Shown piece by piece: positions 49,765-59,183 of a DNA stretch of 64,000 nucleotides; position 1 is the first letter of the stretch; every line of letters begins with the position of its first letter. This stretch comes from JADLHS01 sp964553795 (GTDB taxonomy: Bacteria; Verrucomicrobiota; Verrucomicrobiia; Limisphaerales; JADLHS01), in the NCBI GenBank assembly GCA_964553795.1, contig CAZKMR010000008.1, positions 1 through 64,000 on the forward strand, read 5' to 3'. Below the pieces are notes generated by a model that was not told where the DNA came from, ran no database searches, and saw only the letters and a list, made by a program, of their open reading frames with translations. The translations under genes were made by a program, and so were the position numbers.

Positions 49765-51228
49765 TCAGGCCGCTTCGGGATAACGGGCCAGAATCTTCTT
49801 CAACGCTTCGAGCACTTGCGGACGTTCGCCCGCCAGATTGCGCGTTTCGTGGGGGTCAGCCTGATAATCGTAGAGCTCGTATTCCGCCGTGGCAGTGGGT
49901 TGCCCCGGTTTCTTCCATTCGACCATGCGATAACGTTCGGTGCGAATGGCGCGACCCAGCCGGTTTTGGCGCGGAAACACGTGATACGCATGATCGCTGA
50001 CCCGCGCTTGGGGATTCTTCAACACCGGCACGAGGCTTTCGCCATCCAATGGCTGCGGCACTTTGGGCGCCGGCAGACCGGCCAGTTCCGTCAGGGTCGG
50101 AAACAAATCGACTGTTTCAGCGAGCTGCCGCGTGTGCGTGCCCGGCTTCGTCACGCCCGGAGCGCGAATCAAAATCGGAATGCGATTGGCCTCCTCGTAG
50201 TTGGTGTGCTTGGTCCAATAGCCGTGGTCGCCCAGATGAAAGCCGTGATCACCCCACAACACCACGATGGTGTTTTCCGCGAGGCCCAATTGCTCCAGGG
50301 CGGTCAGCACTTTGCCGATCTGCGCGTCCACGTAGGTGGTGCTGGCGTAATAACCGTGAATCAACTTACGCGCCAATTCCTCATCAATTGCGCCGCGCTC
50401 CGGCACGGGTTTGTATTGAATCATCTCGCCGCCCCGCTTGCCGGCGTACTCCGGCGCGTCTTTCGGCGGTTGCGTGTTTTCCGCCAATGGCAACTTGGCG
50501 GGATCGTACAAGTCCCAGTATTTTTTCGGCACCGTGAACGGCAAATGTGGTCGGGCAAATCCCGCCGCGATGAAAAACGGCTTTTCGGGCTTTGCTTTCC
50601 AGGCTTCGAGCCGGCGAATCGTCTCTGCTGCAACCCGCCCATCCGCATACGCGTCATCAGCCACTTCGGCGATCTCCCACGCCGCTCCGCGCGCGAGCTG
50701 ATGATTGGGCACGTTGGTTTTGATGTTGTTAAAGTAAGCCTCCTCGCGCGTGATGGCGCCGCCGGTGCTTTCCGGCAAAACGTATTCCACCACCTTGTCC
50801 TTGAAATGCGGGACGTCGAACGACTCCGGATCGCCCTGGTTGCCGTGCCCGATGTGAAACACCTTGCCCAACGATTGCGAGCGGTAACCGTGGCGGCTGA
50901 AGTATTGCGGCATGGTCACGGCTTCCGGAAAACGCGCCCGCAAATTGGTGCCCAAATCATACAAGCCGGTCGAAGTCGAGCGTGCGCCCAGCATGAGATT
51001 GAAACGCGACGGCGCGCACACCGCTTGGTTGGCATACGCAAGATCGAATCGCATCCCCGACGCCGCCAGTTTATCCATCGCAGGTGTCTGCGCGATTTTG
51101 TCGCCATAGGCGCCGAGCGCCGGCTTGAGATCATCCACCAGAATCAACAAGACGTTGGGGCGCGAATCCGCCGCCCAAATCGAACTGCCAACCAGACTCA
51201 GACCGAGAATCAATAAACGTTTCATCAT
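49765..51228 (-). CDS. secreted sulfatase (S1 family), iduronate-sulfatase-like
   Basis: 487 residues with signal peptide MMKRLLILGLSLVGSSIWAA. The metal-binding VLLILVDDLKPALGAYG and the formylglycine motif CAPSR, with Cys71 as the residue to be converted, are intact. Later HFKDK, GDHGFHLGDHGYW and KHTNYEEANRIPILI are typical of the group. It removes sulfate esters from polysaccharides; the sub-substrate cannot be fixed. No formylglycine-generating enzyme is in this window. A 136-base gap separates it from the GH105-GH28 gene. Confidence 0.94.
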   Translation of the reverse strand: MMKRLLILGLSLVGSSIWAADSRPNVLLILVDDLKPALGAYGDKIAQTPAMDKLAASGMRFDLAYANQAVCAPSRFNLMLGARSTSTGLYDLGTNLRARFPEAVTMPQYFSRHGYRSQSLGKVFHIGHGNQGDPESFDVPHFKDKVVEYVLPESTGGAITREEAYFNNIKTNVPNHQLARGAAWEIAEVADDAYADGRVAAETIRRLEAWKAKPEKPFFIAAGFARPHLPFTVPKKYWDLYDPAKLPLAENTQPPKDAPEYAGKRGGEMIQYKPVPERGAIDEELARKLIHGYYASTTYVDAQIGKVLTALEQLGLAENTIVVLWGDHGFHLGDHGYWTKHTNYEEANRIPILIRAPGVTKPGTHTRQLAETVDLFPTLTELAGLPAPKVPQPLDGESLVPVLKNPQARVSDHAYHVFPRQNRLGRAIRTERYRMVEWKKPGQPTATAEYELYDYQADPHETRNLAGERPQVLEALKKILARYPEAA

Positions 51229-51416
51229 GACAAAAATGTTTCGAGCGTTGTCGCGAAATCCAATTGGCCGAACCGCCCTGGAATTAATCTTCCTTCACTG
51301 GATGGTCACAGCATGGCAGGAATGGGTGCGTCGCGCCATCGTCCAAAACAATGATGCCCGCACCCAACCGGGGCGCGAACCGCGCTTTAATCAGGCCGGT
51401 TATTGCGCCGAGGCAG

Positions 51417-52898
51417 CTAGCGTGCTGGGACGTATAAGTGTTCGCCCCGCCGCGACGCCTGCAACGCCTCGCGGGTATCCAGTGCCGCACCCGGATCGCC
51501 CTGCGCCGTCATCCAGCGTTCAAGCTCCGCGCTCAAACGCGATTTTATGGCGGCATGCTTGGGATCAGCGGCCAGATTGTTCATCTCGTATGGGTCCGTC
51601 AGCGAATCGTAAAGTTCTTCCGCCGGACGCGTCATGAATCGTTTCACCAGTTGATAATTAGCCGGCTTGTCCGTGGCGCTCCACGTCCACGTGCCCCAGT
51701 AGGGATTGTTCAACCCGCCGTCGCCCTGCACGCCCATGACATATTTTTGAATGTACAATTCGTTCGGAGTGAGATTGCGGATGTAACGCCAGCGGCCATC
51801 ACTGACCGTGCGACTCGGATACGCCGGGCCTTCCGGCAAATTATTGTGCGCGCCATAAACAAACGCGCGATGCGTATCCTTCTCTCCCCGCAACACCGCC
51901 GCGAAACTCGTTCCGTCAAAGACGGTCGCCGCCGTGGCCGGTTTGCCGCCGGCGAGTTCCAACAGCGTGGGCGTAATGTCCGCATATTGCACCACCGCAT
52001 CGGTGCGACGTCCGGGCGCGATTTGCCCCGGCCAACGCGCAACCAAAGCGGTATGCAATCCGGTGTCCCAGCAGGTCCATTTGTTGCCCGGGAATTGCGA
52101 CCCCTGCTCACTCGTGAACAACACCAGCGTATTGGTGTCGGCGTTGGCCGCCTGAAGCGTGGCAAGCACCGCGCCCACCTGCTCGTCCATGTAAGTGATC
52201 TCCGCGAGATAACTGGCGAAATCGAAGCGCGTGCGGGGTGTATCCGCGATGTTGGGCGGCAACTTGATCTGCCGCGGTGGATAGCGAGAAGCGTCGCCCA
52301 TGACCCACGGCACGTGCGGCTCCACCAACGCAACCACCAGACAAAACGGTTCGTCAGACTTGCGGGTGATGAACTCGCGCACGCCACTCAGATCGTGTTC
52401 GCGCGTCGGTTTCCGGACGCAGTTGTCGTCAAATCCCGGCACATTTTCGAACGGGTAAACTTCTGCCGGTCCGACGTGGACTTTGCCTGCGATGCCAACC
52501 CGATAACCCTGCGCGCCGAGAATTTGTGGCAGGCTGCGGGTGGTTGGCCGACTCTTCGAGTGATTCCACGCGCAACCGTTTCGCAAGGGATATTGCCCGG
52601 TGTACAACTCCGCGCGAGCCGGTTGACACATTGCCATGCTGATGTAAGCCCGATTGAACGTGAGCCCCTGCGCGGCCAGCGAATCAATGTTCGGCGTATG
52701 GGCGTTTTGTCCGCCATACAACGGCAGATCGTTGTAGGTGCAATCATCCGCCATGATGAGCAACACGTTCGGACGTTGGGGCGCGGCCAGGGTGGTAGCC
52801 GCCAGAAAAAGCGTCGCCACGGCCGCCGCGACGATCCAGCGCCCGAGCCTGTTTTGCATGGGTGAATTCATAAGATAGTTTCCGCTTTTGCGATTCAT
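51417..52898 (-). CDS. secreted sulfatase (S1 family), N-sulfoglucosamine-type
   Basis: 493 residues from ATG 52898, which overlaps the GH2 stop by ATGA; ATG 52871 is an alternative with GCGGA 9 bases upstream and a more compact signal peptide. Metal-binding VLLIMADDCTYNDLPLYGG and the formylglycine motif CQPAR (Cys91 in this numbering) are present; alanine in place of serine is accepted in this class. GWATLL-like sites are absent, but LFTSEQGSQFPGNKW and CWDTGLHTALVARWPG fit heparan N-sulfatase-like enzymes. Substrate is probably a sulfated polysaccharide. Confidence 0.92.
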   Translation of the reverse strand: MNRKSGNYLMNSPMQNRLGRWIVAAAVATLFLAATTLAAPQRPNVLLIMADDCTYNDLPLYGGQNAHTPNIDSLAAQGLTFNRAYISMAMCQPARAELYTGQYPLRNGCAWNHSKSRPTTRSLPQILGAQGYRVGIAGKVHVGPAEVYPFENVPGFDDNCVRKPTREHDLSGVREFITRKSDEPFCLVVALVEPHVPWVMGDASRYPPRQIKLPPNIADTPRTRFDFASYLAEITYMDEQVGAVLATLQAANADTNTLVLFTSEQGSQFPGNKWTCWDTGLHTALVARWPGQIAPGRRTDAVVQYADITPTLLELAGGKPATAATVFDGTSFAAVLRGEKDTHRAFVYGAHNNLPEGPAYPSRTVSDGRWRYIRNLTPNELYIQKYVMGVQGDGGLNNPYWGTWTWSATDKPANYQLVKRFMTRPAEELYDSLTDPYEMNNLAADPKHAAIKSRLSAELERWMTAQGDPGAALDTREALQASRRGEHLYVPAR

Positions 52899-54772
52899 CG
52901 TGTCAATGGTTGATGCCACTCCGCCAGTTGTTTGGCCGGAATTTTGATCACCGCGCGGTCATACGTCATCAAGCCGTTGATCTCGCCCTCCACATCGGTG
53001 GTCTGCGTATAAACGCCGGCAGAAATGCCTTTCGCCTTCAAATCCACCAGCATGCCGAGCGATTTCTTGTAACGTTCCGTGTATTCCTCTTTGGTTTTCG
53101 GCAATCCGCCGTAACCCCAGTTCCGCTTTTGTTCATCCCACAAATGCCCGACCACCGGCCAGCCGTGCCCGCCAAATTCTCCGACCACTTTCACGTAATC
53201 ATTGAAACGCGTTTGCTCGAACGGAAATCCCGGATCGGGATAACGATGTGCATCGGCGATGTGACCCACCGGCCAAAAATTCCCGCCACTCGCCACGTTC
53301 ACCAACCGCGTCGGATCATACTCCATCGTCCATTTGCCGACCTCCAGAGTGCGATGTTGCCCCCACGCCTCATTGAACGGCACCCAGACCACAATGCTGG
53401 GATGATTGTCCAAGCGATCCATCATGCGCTTGAGTTCGGTGAGCCACTGCTGATGATCCGCGTCGGACCATTCGGCATCTTCGGGATTCGGTCGCAGGCG
53501 CGTCCATCGCGGGCTGATACTTTGCCCGCCCCGGCTTTTGCCCGTGCCGCCGCTGACCTGATCCTGCCACAGCATCATGCCCACGCGATCACAGTAAGCG
53601 TAGAAACGGCGCGGTTCGACTTTGATGTGTTTGCGAATCATGTTGAATCCCGCGGCTTTCAGGTAATCCACATCAAACTGCATGGCCTTGTCCGACGGCG
53701 GCGTCAGCAATCCATCCGGCCACCAACCTTGATCGAGCGGCCCCCAATGAAAAATCTCTGCGCCATTCAGCGTGAAGCGCCAATGACCGTCCGCATCGCG
53801 CTGTCGCCCGACTTCGCGAATGCCCGCGTAGGAATTAATCGTGTCCAACACTTTCCCGCGCGCATCGAGCAATTCGACTTTCAGATCATAAAGGCTCGGC
53901 GCCGCCGGCGACCAGAGTTGCGCGTTGGGAATGTTAAGCTTGAGTTCGCCCTTGCCTTCTGCCGACGCAACTTTGCGTCCCTTGAACGTTGCAGTGACAC
54001 GAACCGTCTCCTCGGAAAGCGTTGGGTCATTCGTCGTGCCGCCGGCCAATTCGGGCCACACCGTGATGGTGGCGGGCTGAATCGCCGTGTTGATCTTCAA
54101 GTCGGCGATGAATCGGTCCGGCACTTCTTCCAACCACACGGTTTGCCAGATGCCCGAAACGCGCGTGTACCAAATGCCCTCGGGTTGCAACGTCTGCTTG
54201 CCGCGCAATTGCGTGCCGCCGGTTTCATCCCACACGCGCAACACCAGTTCATTCTCCCCGCGCTGCACCGCGGCGGTGACATCAAATGTGAACGGCGTGT
54301 TGCCACCGATGTGTTCCCCAACTTGTTTTCCGTTCACCCAAACGGTCGCGTGGTAATCGACCGCCTCGAAGTTCAACAACACGCGTCGCCCTGCTTGCGG
54401 TTTCAGGTTAATGGTACGCCGATACCAGAGGGACTGGTCGGGTTCGAGCATTTTGCCGACGCCGGACAGCGACGCTTCCACCGCAAAGGGAACGAGAATT
54501 TTGCCATCCCACGTCGGCGGTTGGGCGGCATCTTTTGCGGTGATGGCGTAATCCCAAAGCCCGTTGAGATTCTCCCAATTCTTGCGCTCCAGTTGCGGGC
54601 GCGGGTATTCCCGCCAGGCGTTGCTCGGCTTCACGTCCTTGCCCCAACGGGTCATCATTTTGCCGGACACCGGCGCCCACGCAGCTGCGGCCGTCAACGA
54701 ACTGGTCAACGCCAACACAATGGCCCCGCGCAACAGCGCGGCGCCCCGGATTTGTCGGAATATGTTTTTCAT
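52895..54772 (-). CDS. secreted glycoside hydrolase family 2 enzyme
   Basis: 625 residues from ATG 54772 (MKNIFRQIRGAALLRGAIV, signal peptide); an upstream ATG 12 codons before is less likely. The jelly-roll sugar-binding domain (ILVPFAVEASLSGVGK, VLLNFEAVDYHATVWVNGKQVGEHIGG) is followed by an Ig-like domain and a TIM barrel. The acid/base is in VWVPFNEAWGQ and the probable nucleophile in VVGEFGGHGWPV. Family activities include beta-galactosidase, glucuronidase and mannosidase; the specificity is open. First gene of the minus-strand polysaccharide cluster. Confidence 0.93.
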   Translation of the reverse strand: MKNIFRQIRGAALLRGAIVLALTSSLTAAAAWAPVSGKMMTRWGKDVKPSNAWREYPRPQLERKNWENLNGLWDYAITAKDAAQPPTWDGKILVPFAVEASLSGVGKMLEPDQSLWYRRTINLKPQAGRRVLLNFEAVDYHATVWVNGKQVGEHIGGNTPFTFDVTAAVQRGENELVLRVWDETGGTQLRGKQTLQPEGIWYTRVSGIWQTVWLEEVPDRFIADLKINTAIQPATITVWPELAGGTTNDPTLSEETVRVTATFKGRKVASAEGKGELKLNIPNAQLWSPAAPSLYDLKVELLDARGKVLDTINSYAGIREVGRQRDADGHWRFTLNGAEIFHWGPLDQGWWPDGLLTPPSDKAMQFDVDYLKAAGFNMIRKHIKVEPRRFYAYCDRVGMMLWQDQVSGGTGKSRGGQSISPRWTRLRPNPEDAEWSDADHQQWLTELKRMMDRLDNHPSIVVWVPFNEAWGQHRTLEVGKWTMEYDPTRLVNVASGGNFWPVGHIADAHRYPDPGFPFEQTRFNDYVKVVGEFGGHGWPVVGHLWDEQKRNWGYGGLPKTKEEYTERYKKSLGMLVDLKAKGISAGVYTQTTDVEGEINGLMTYDRAVIKIPAKQLAEWHQPLTR

Positions 54773-54970
54773 GATTGGAAATTCGCCCGGGCCATGGTTC
54801 GGTCGCACTCGTTACTTAACGCGATCTGGTCAACTTGAACTCGGTTCAAGTGATTCTTGCGACTGGAAACCGGCCTCAACTTAAGCCGAAACCGCCAAGC
54901 TGGGGAATCGTCCATTCCGATGATGCAAGTCTGCTTGGCGAACCACGGTCATTGCTTCTAACATCCCGCC

Positions 54971-57343
54971 GTGTCCGCCGCCAAGAAACGCCACCAGACA
55001 ACGCATCGCAACGTTGTGCCGCTCTTGCTTGTGGGCGGCGGTGTGCTCGTGGCACTCCTGGCCGCCTTGTTTCTCAACGGGCGACCGACCGCCTCGCCAA
55101 GTTCCTCCGGGACGAAGCCGGCCGCGCCCGGCCAATTTGAACTCCCTGCCGACACCTCGACCTTTGCCGCGTACGGCGGGTCCGCCAGTTGCCGGGAATG
55201 TCACCTTGAAGCCTACGAAGCCTGGGCCAACTCGCATCACGGTTTGGCCGAACGCCTGCCCACCAACACGCTGGATGCGGCGGCTTTTGTCCCGGCCCGA
55301 ACCTTTCAGCACGCGTCTCAATCCACCTCTTTAGCCGCGTCGAACGATACTTACGTGCTGCGAACCGCCGGATTGCAAAGCAGCAATGAAACCTTCATCG
55401 CCGAACGCGTCATCGGCCACAATCCGCTGCGCCAAATGCTCGTGCCCTTTCCGGGCGGACGTTGGCAGGCGACTGAAGCGGCCTGGGATCCGCGTTCCAA
55501 TGAATGGTTCAATGTCTATGGAGAAGAAGATCGCCGGCCCGGCGAATGGGGTCACTGGACCGGACGCGGCATGAATTGGAACACGATGTGCGCCGCGTGC
55601 CACAACACCCGCCTGCGAAAACATTACGATCCTGAGGCCGACGTCTTCAAGACCACCATGGTCGAACGTGGCGTCGGTTGCGAATCCTGTCACGGTCCGA
55701 TGCAAGCGCACAACGACTGGCAATACGCCAACAAGAATTCCGGCCGGAAAGATCCGACGCTCAAGAAGCTTTCGCGCGATCAGATGTTCGACACCTGTGC
55801 GGGCTGCCATTCCCGCCGCGGCGAAATCACCGGCGACCCCAAACCGGGCGACAGTTTTTTTGATCATCATCTGCTGACCATCGTGGATGAAACGGATTTG
55901 TTTTATCCCGACGGCCAAGTGCGCGATGAGGATTACGAGGTTTCCGCCTTTCTCGGCAGCAAGATGTTTCATCAGGGCGTGCGCTGCGTTGACTGTCACG
56001 ATTTCCACAGCGCCAAAGTCCGCTTGCCCGGCAACATGATGTGTATGAGTTGCCACGGCCCGGGCCAAACCAACGCGCCGGTCATCAATCCCGTGACGCA
56101 CAGTCGCCACAAAGTTTTCGGTTTTGATACGAACGGCGTCATGCTGGATTTCGATCTCGGCACGTACGATCCCAAGACCATCAAGGAAACCGGCGGGGAA
56201 TGCGTGAATTGTCACATGCCGCAGACGGTTTACATGCAACGCCACTGGCGGCACGACCACGGCTTCACCATTCCCGATCCGTTGCTCACCAAACAACACG
56301 GCATTCCGAACGCCTGCAATCGGTGTCATCAGGACAAAGACGCCGATTGGGCCCTGCGCTACGTGGACGAGTGGTATGGCGAGAAAATGAATCGCCCCTC
56401 CCGCCAGCGGGCGCAAACAGTCGCGCGGGCGCGTAACGGGGAAGACGCGGCCCGCACGGCGTTGCTGCAAATGCTACAAGCCGACGCGCAGGATTATTGG
56501 CGCGCTGTCGCCGCCAATCTATTGGAGCGTTGGGCCGCCGAGCCACAAGTCACTGCGGCCCTGATCAACCAACTCGCCGATACCAACGCGCTCGTGCGTC
56601 AGAATGTAGTCCAATCGCTAAGCCCGCTCGCTCCAGATCGTCCCGACGTACGCGCCGCGCTGGAATCGCGTTTAGCCGATTCCACCCGCAATGTGCGCGT
56701 GGCGGCCGCGCAAGCGTTGGTGGCGACTTTACCGCTTGATTCGTTGGCCGCCGCGGAATTTCAACACATGCTGCGGCACAACGCCGATCAACCCGCCGGA
56801 CAAATGCAAATGGGAATGTTCGCTTTCGCGCGGGGCGATGCGACTAACGCGTTGCGGCATTTTAAGACTGCGGCCGAATGGGACGCATACTCGCCGGGCA
56901 TTCGCCATGAGTTGGCGATTGTGCTGAGTCAAATGGGCCGCCCACGCGAGGCGCTCAACGAATTGCAAGCCGCCGTCCGATTGGCGCCGCGCGATGCGGA
57001 GTTCCGATTCAAACTCGCGCTGGCCTGGAATGAAGTTGGTGAACCCGCCCAAGTGCGGGCCGAACTGGAAGAAGCCGTAAAGTTGGATCCGCGCCACGCC
57101 CGCGCCTGGTATAATCTCGGACTTGCGCGATTTGGAGCGGGCAATGCGCCGGGCGCCGTTCAGGCCTTGATCGCTGCCGAAACTGCCGCCCCGCAAGACC
57201 CACAAATCCCCTACGCCCGCGCCACGATTCATGCGCAAATCGGTCAATTGCATGAAGCGCGAACCGCGGCGCAACGCGCATTGGAGCTCAACCCGCAGTT
57301 TGCGGAAGCCGCCTCGCTGTTACGCCAACTTCAAGGCCGATAA
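54971..57343 (+). CDS. octaheme cytochrome c with HEAT and TPR repeats
   Basis: 790 residues from GTG 54971; no ATG precedes the membrane anchor VVPLLLVGGGVLVALLAALFL. Eight CxxCH sites are visible: CRECH, CAACH, CESCH, CAGCH, CVDCH, CMSCH, CVNCH and CNRCH, within about residues 70-455. These are followed by HEAT repeats (about 485-610) and TPR repeats (about 610-785). The heme part resembles cytochrome c554/octaheme reductase-like modules; the repeats probably mount it on a partner complex outside the membrane. Divergent from the GH2 cluster. Electron donor and acceptor are unknown. Confidence 0.9.
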   Translation: MSAAKKRHQTTHRNVVPLLLVGGGVLVALLAALFLNGRPTASPSSSGTKPAAPGQFELPADTSTFAAYGGSASCRECHLEAYEAWANSHHGLAERLPTNTLDAAAFVPARTFQHASQSTSLAASNDTYVLRTAGLQSSNETFIAERVIGHNPLRQMLVPFPGGRWQATEAAWDPRSNEWFNVYGEEDRRPGEWGHWTGRGMNWNTMCAACHNTRLRKHYDPEADVFKTTMVERGVGCESCHGPMQAHNDWQYANKNSGRKDPTLKKLSRDQMFDTCAGCHSRRGEITGDPKPGDSFFDHHLLTIVDETDLFYPDGQVRDEDYEVSAFLGSKMFHQGVRCVDCHDFHSAKVRLPGNMMCMSCHGPGQTNAPVINPVTHSRHKVFGFDTNGVMLDFDLGTYDPKTIKETGGECVNCHMPQTVYMQRHWRHDHGFTIPDPLLTKQHGIPNACNRCHQDKDADWALRYVDEWYGEKMNRPSRQRAQTVARARNGEDAARTALLQMLQADAQDYWRAVAANLLERWAAEPQVTAALINQLADTNALVRQNVVQSLSPLAPDRPDVRAALESRLADSTRNVRVAAAQALVATLPLDSLAAAEFQHMLRHNADQPAGQMQMGMFAFARGDATNALRHFKTAAEWDAYSPGIRHELAIVLSQMGRPREALNELQAAVRLAPRDAEFRFKLALAWNEVGEPAQVRAELEEAVKLDPRHARAWYNLGLARFGAGNAPGAVQALIAAETAAPQDPQIPYARATIHAQIGQLHEARTAAQRALELNPQFAEAASLLRQLQGR

Positions 57344-57373
57344 TTCAAATCCATTCCGGCCCGGAACAGTCGC

Positions 57374-58402
57374 TTATTGCGCCCGTCGGACCACCGCCAA
57401 GCCTTTCAGCAAATCCACCGCGCGCGCCAGCGCCGGGTCGCGAATCACGGGTTGTTCCGGTTCAAGCTCCCGCGGCGGTTGGACTTCACCTGGTTGATTT
57501 TCGTTGCGATGCGCGCGCACGAGGTCCGCTTCCGTCGTGCGCGGTCGGCGCATGGGAGCATTCGTGCTGATCAACAACTCACCGTTGTTGCCCGATTGCA
57601 GCACGGCATACGGATCACTCAAATAAACGCGTTCGGCGGCGGGGGTCACCGTGACTTCGATATCCGGCTTGACGCGGCCAACTGGAGTTTCAGTCGCGCC
57701 CAGCAATTGGACGGGCGTGGCGGCGATGCGCAGTCGTTGCCCGTTGTTCAACTGGAATTCCTTCGTCCCGACCGCCGCACCGCGAGTCGGATTGCCGAGC
57801 AGCAACCCCGTCCCGGTTTCGCGCAGCACGGCGGCTAACGCTTCCGGCGCACCCATGGTTTCGCCGTTGATCAAGACGGCCACGGGCCACGGCAATGGAT
57901 CGGCTTTCGCGGTTGATTTCAGCACGCCGCCGCCGGCGTTCAGTAATGACTTTTCCTCACGCAAAAACAAATCGACAATTCCCATCGCTGCCGCGTAATC
58001 GTCGCCACCGGCAAAGCGCAAATCAAGGACCAGTCCGATGAGCGAGTTGGTGGCATTCATCGCCCGGCACAACGCCGCCATTTCCTCGACCGAGGTCGGC
58101 AGCACTCGCAGCAAACGCACATAAGCCACGTCGCCTTCGAGGCGCAGGCTTTTCCCGAGCGCCGGACCGGAGGGAGCAGCCTGCTCTGCGGCGAGCCAGA
58201 CCTTTGCGCGCAATCCTTGCAAAATGCCCTCGAACGCATAGCGATCGAGTTCCCCCGAAGTCACCTCCGGCAAATTCGTGCGCAGGATTTCGCGCACTTG
58301 CGGCAGATCGGGCGCCGGCAAAGGAGTTGTCGCTTCGCTTTGGGCAAACAGCGGGAAGGCGAGGCAACCCACGAGACAAGCAGTGGTCAGTTTCATTTTC
58401 AT
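57374..58402 (-). CDS. S41-like peptidase homologue, probably inactive
   Basis: 342 residues with signal peptide MKMKLTTACLVGCLAFPLFA. The S41 core fold is recognisable: SLIGLVLDLRFAGGDDYAAAMGI, then VAVLINGETMGAPEALAAVLRETG and LLLGNPTRGAAVG. In active C-terminal processing peptidases the second segment carries a SASASE-type serine cluster and the third a GKG lysine; here these read ETMGAPE and RGAAVG, so both Ser and Lys are missing. No PDZ domain is seen. Likely a periplasmic binding protein. It lies downstream of the HDOD group on the same strand. Confidence 0.8.
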   Translation of the reverse strand: MKMKLTTACLVGCLAFPLFAQSEATTPLPAPDLPQVREILRTNLPEVTSGELDRYAFEGILQGLRAKVWLAAEQAAPSGPALGKSLRLEGDVAYVRLLRVLPTSVEEMAALCRAMNATNSLIGLVLDLRFAGGDDYAAAMGIVDLFLREEKSLLNAGGGVLKSTAKADPLPWPVAVLINGETMGAPEALAAVLRETGTGLLLGNPTRGAAVGTKEFQLNNGQRLRIAATPVQLLGATETPVGRVKPDIEVTVTPAAERVYLSDPYAVLQSGNNGELLISTNAPMRRPRTTEADLVRAHRNENQPGEVQPPRELEPEQPVIRDPALARAVDLLKGLAVVRRAQ

Positions 58403-58423
58403 CGGCTCAATTCACCTCTCCCT

Positions 58424-59167
58424 TCAACCGCGCGTGGACACGCCAGCCAGAAATCCCTTTTTGCATTCGGGACAAACCCCGTGCGTCAACGAGGCATGTG
58501 AGTGGGTCGTGATGTACTTGTCAATTTGTTCCCAATAACCTTCGTCGTTGCGAACTTTTTTGCACCAGGCGCACAAAGGCAACAGTCCGGACAACGTTTC
58601 CACCTGATTCGTGAGTTGCTTGGTTTTCCGCAGGCTTGCCAGCGCGTCAGCACAGCCGCCCAACAGCAGCGAGAGCAAACTAAAAGCGACTTCCTGCGCC
58701 ACGGCCGGCTCGCGATGCAAGACACCGCAAAACATGCCCACTGCCTGGCTGGACAATGACAAGCCGTGCAACAAGCCGGGCTCTTCTTTGCCATCTTTGC
58801 CCATGCCGAACATCACCGGATTGCCCCGCCGCAAGGCGAGCGCGAAGCGACCGGTCTTAATTTGATCGTCCACCGTGCGTTGCAACGCGGCGCATTCACC
58901 TTCCGGCGACGCCAGCGTCAGGATGAAACTCATGTCCGCCGGGTTCACCAGCCAAAACCCCATCGCCCGAAACAGATCCAACCCGGCGACGTAACGATTG
59001 GTGACATCAAGGATGCCGACACCGGAATCCTGCTCGTGCAAGTCATGCCGGAAATGCTCCAGCGCCGAGAACAGCGTGAGCAATTCGCGCCGCGAATCCA
59101 ACTCGCTCAACTTGCCCAGGCCGCTGCGAAGAAATTCGGGATAGACAGATTCAAACGTATCACTCAT
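58424..59167 (-). CDS. GAF-like sensor with C-terminal Cys-rich LCAWCKKVRNDEGYW module
   Basis: 247 residues from ATG 59167 (MSDTFESVYPEFLRSG). Residues about 20-190 look like a GAF-type sensory region without a metal signature. The C-terminus has LPLCAWCKKVRNDEGYWEQI followed by HASLTHGVCPEC, a pattern I have seen at the ends of two-component and GGDEF-type proteins. Four cysteines (C-x2-C.. C-x2-C) could bind zinc. It is 16 bases after the HDOD gene and probably cotranscribed. Role: signalling accessory. Confidence 0.75.
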   Translation of the reverse strand: MSDTFESVYPEFLRSGLGKLSELDSRRELLTLFSALEHFRHDLHEQDSGVGILDVTNRYVAGLDLFRAMGFWLVNPADMSFILTLASPEGECAALQRTVDDQIKTGRFALALRRGNPVMFGMGKDGKEEPGLLHGLSLSSQAVGMFCGVLHREPAVAQEVAFSLLSLLLGGCADALASLRKTKQLTNQVETLSGLLPLCAWCKKVRNDEGYWEQIDKYITTHSHASLTHGVCPECKKGFLAGVSTRG

Positions 59168-59183
59168 GGCTGCTGGCCGTGGT

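Noticed and set aside
52910..54838. Very long open frame opposite the GH2 gene, and similar ones opposite infB, ahcY, the GH105-GH28 gene and the sulfatases
   Set aside because: They lie wholly antisense to well-recognised genes, have Arg/His/Pro-rich unrecognisable products, and are explained by biased third-position use of the real genes.
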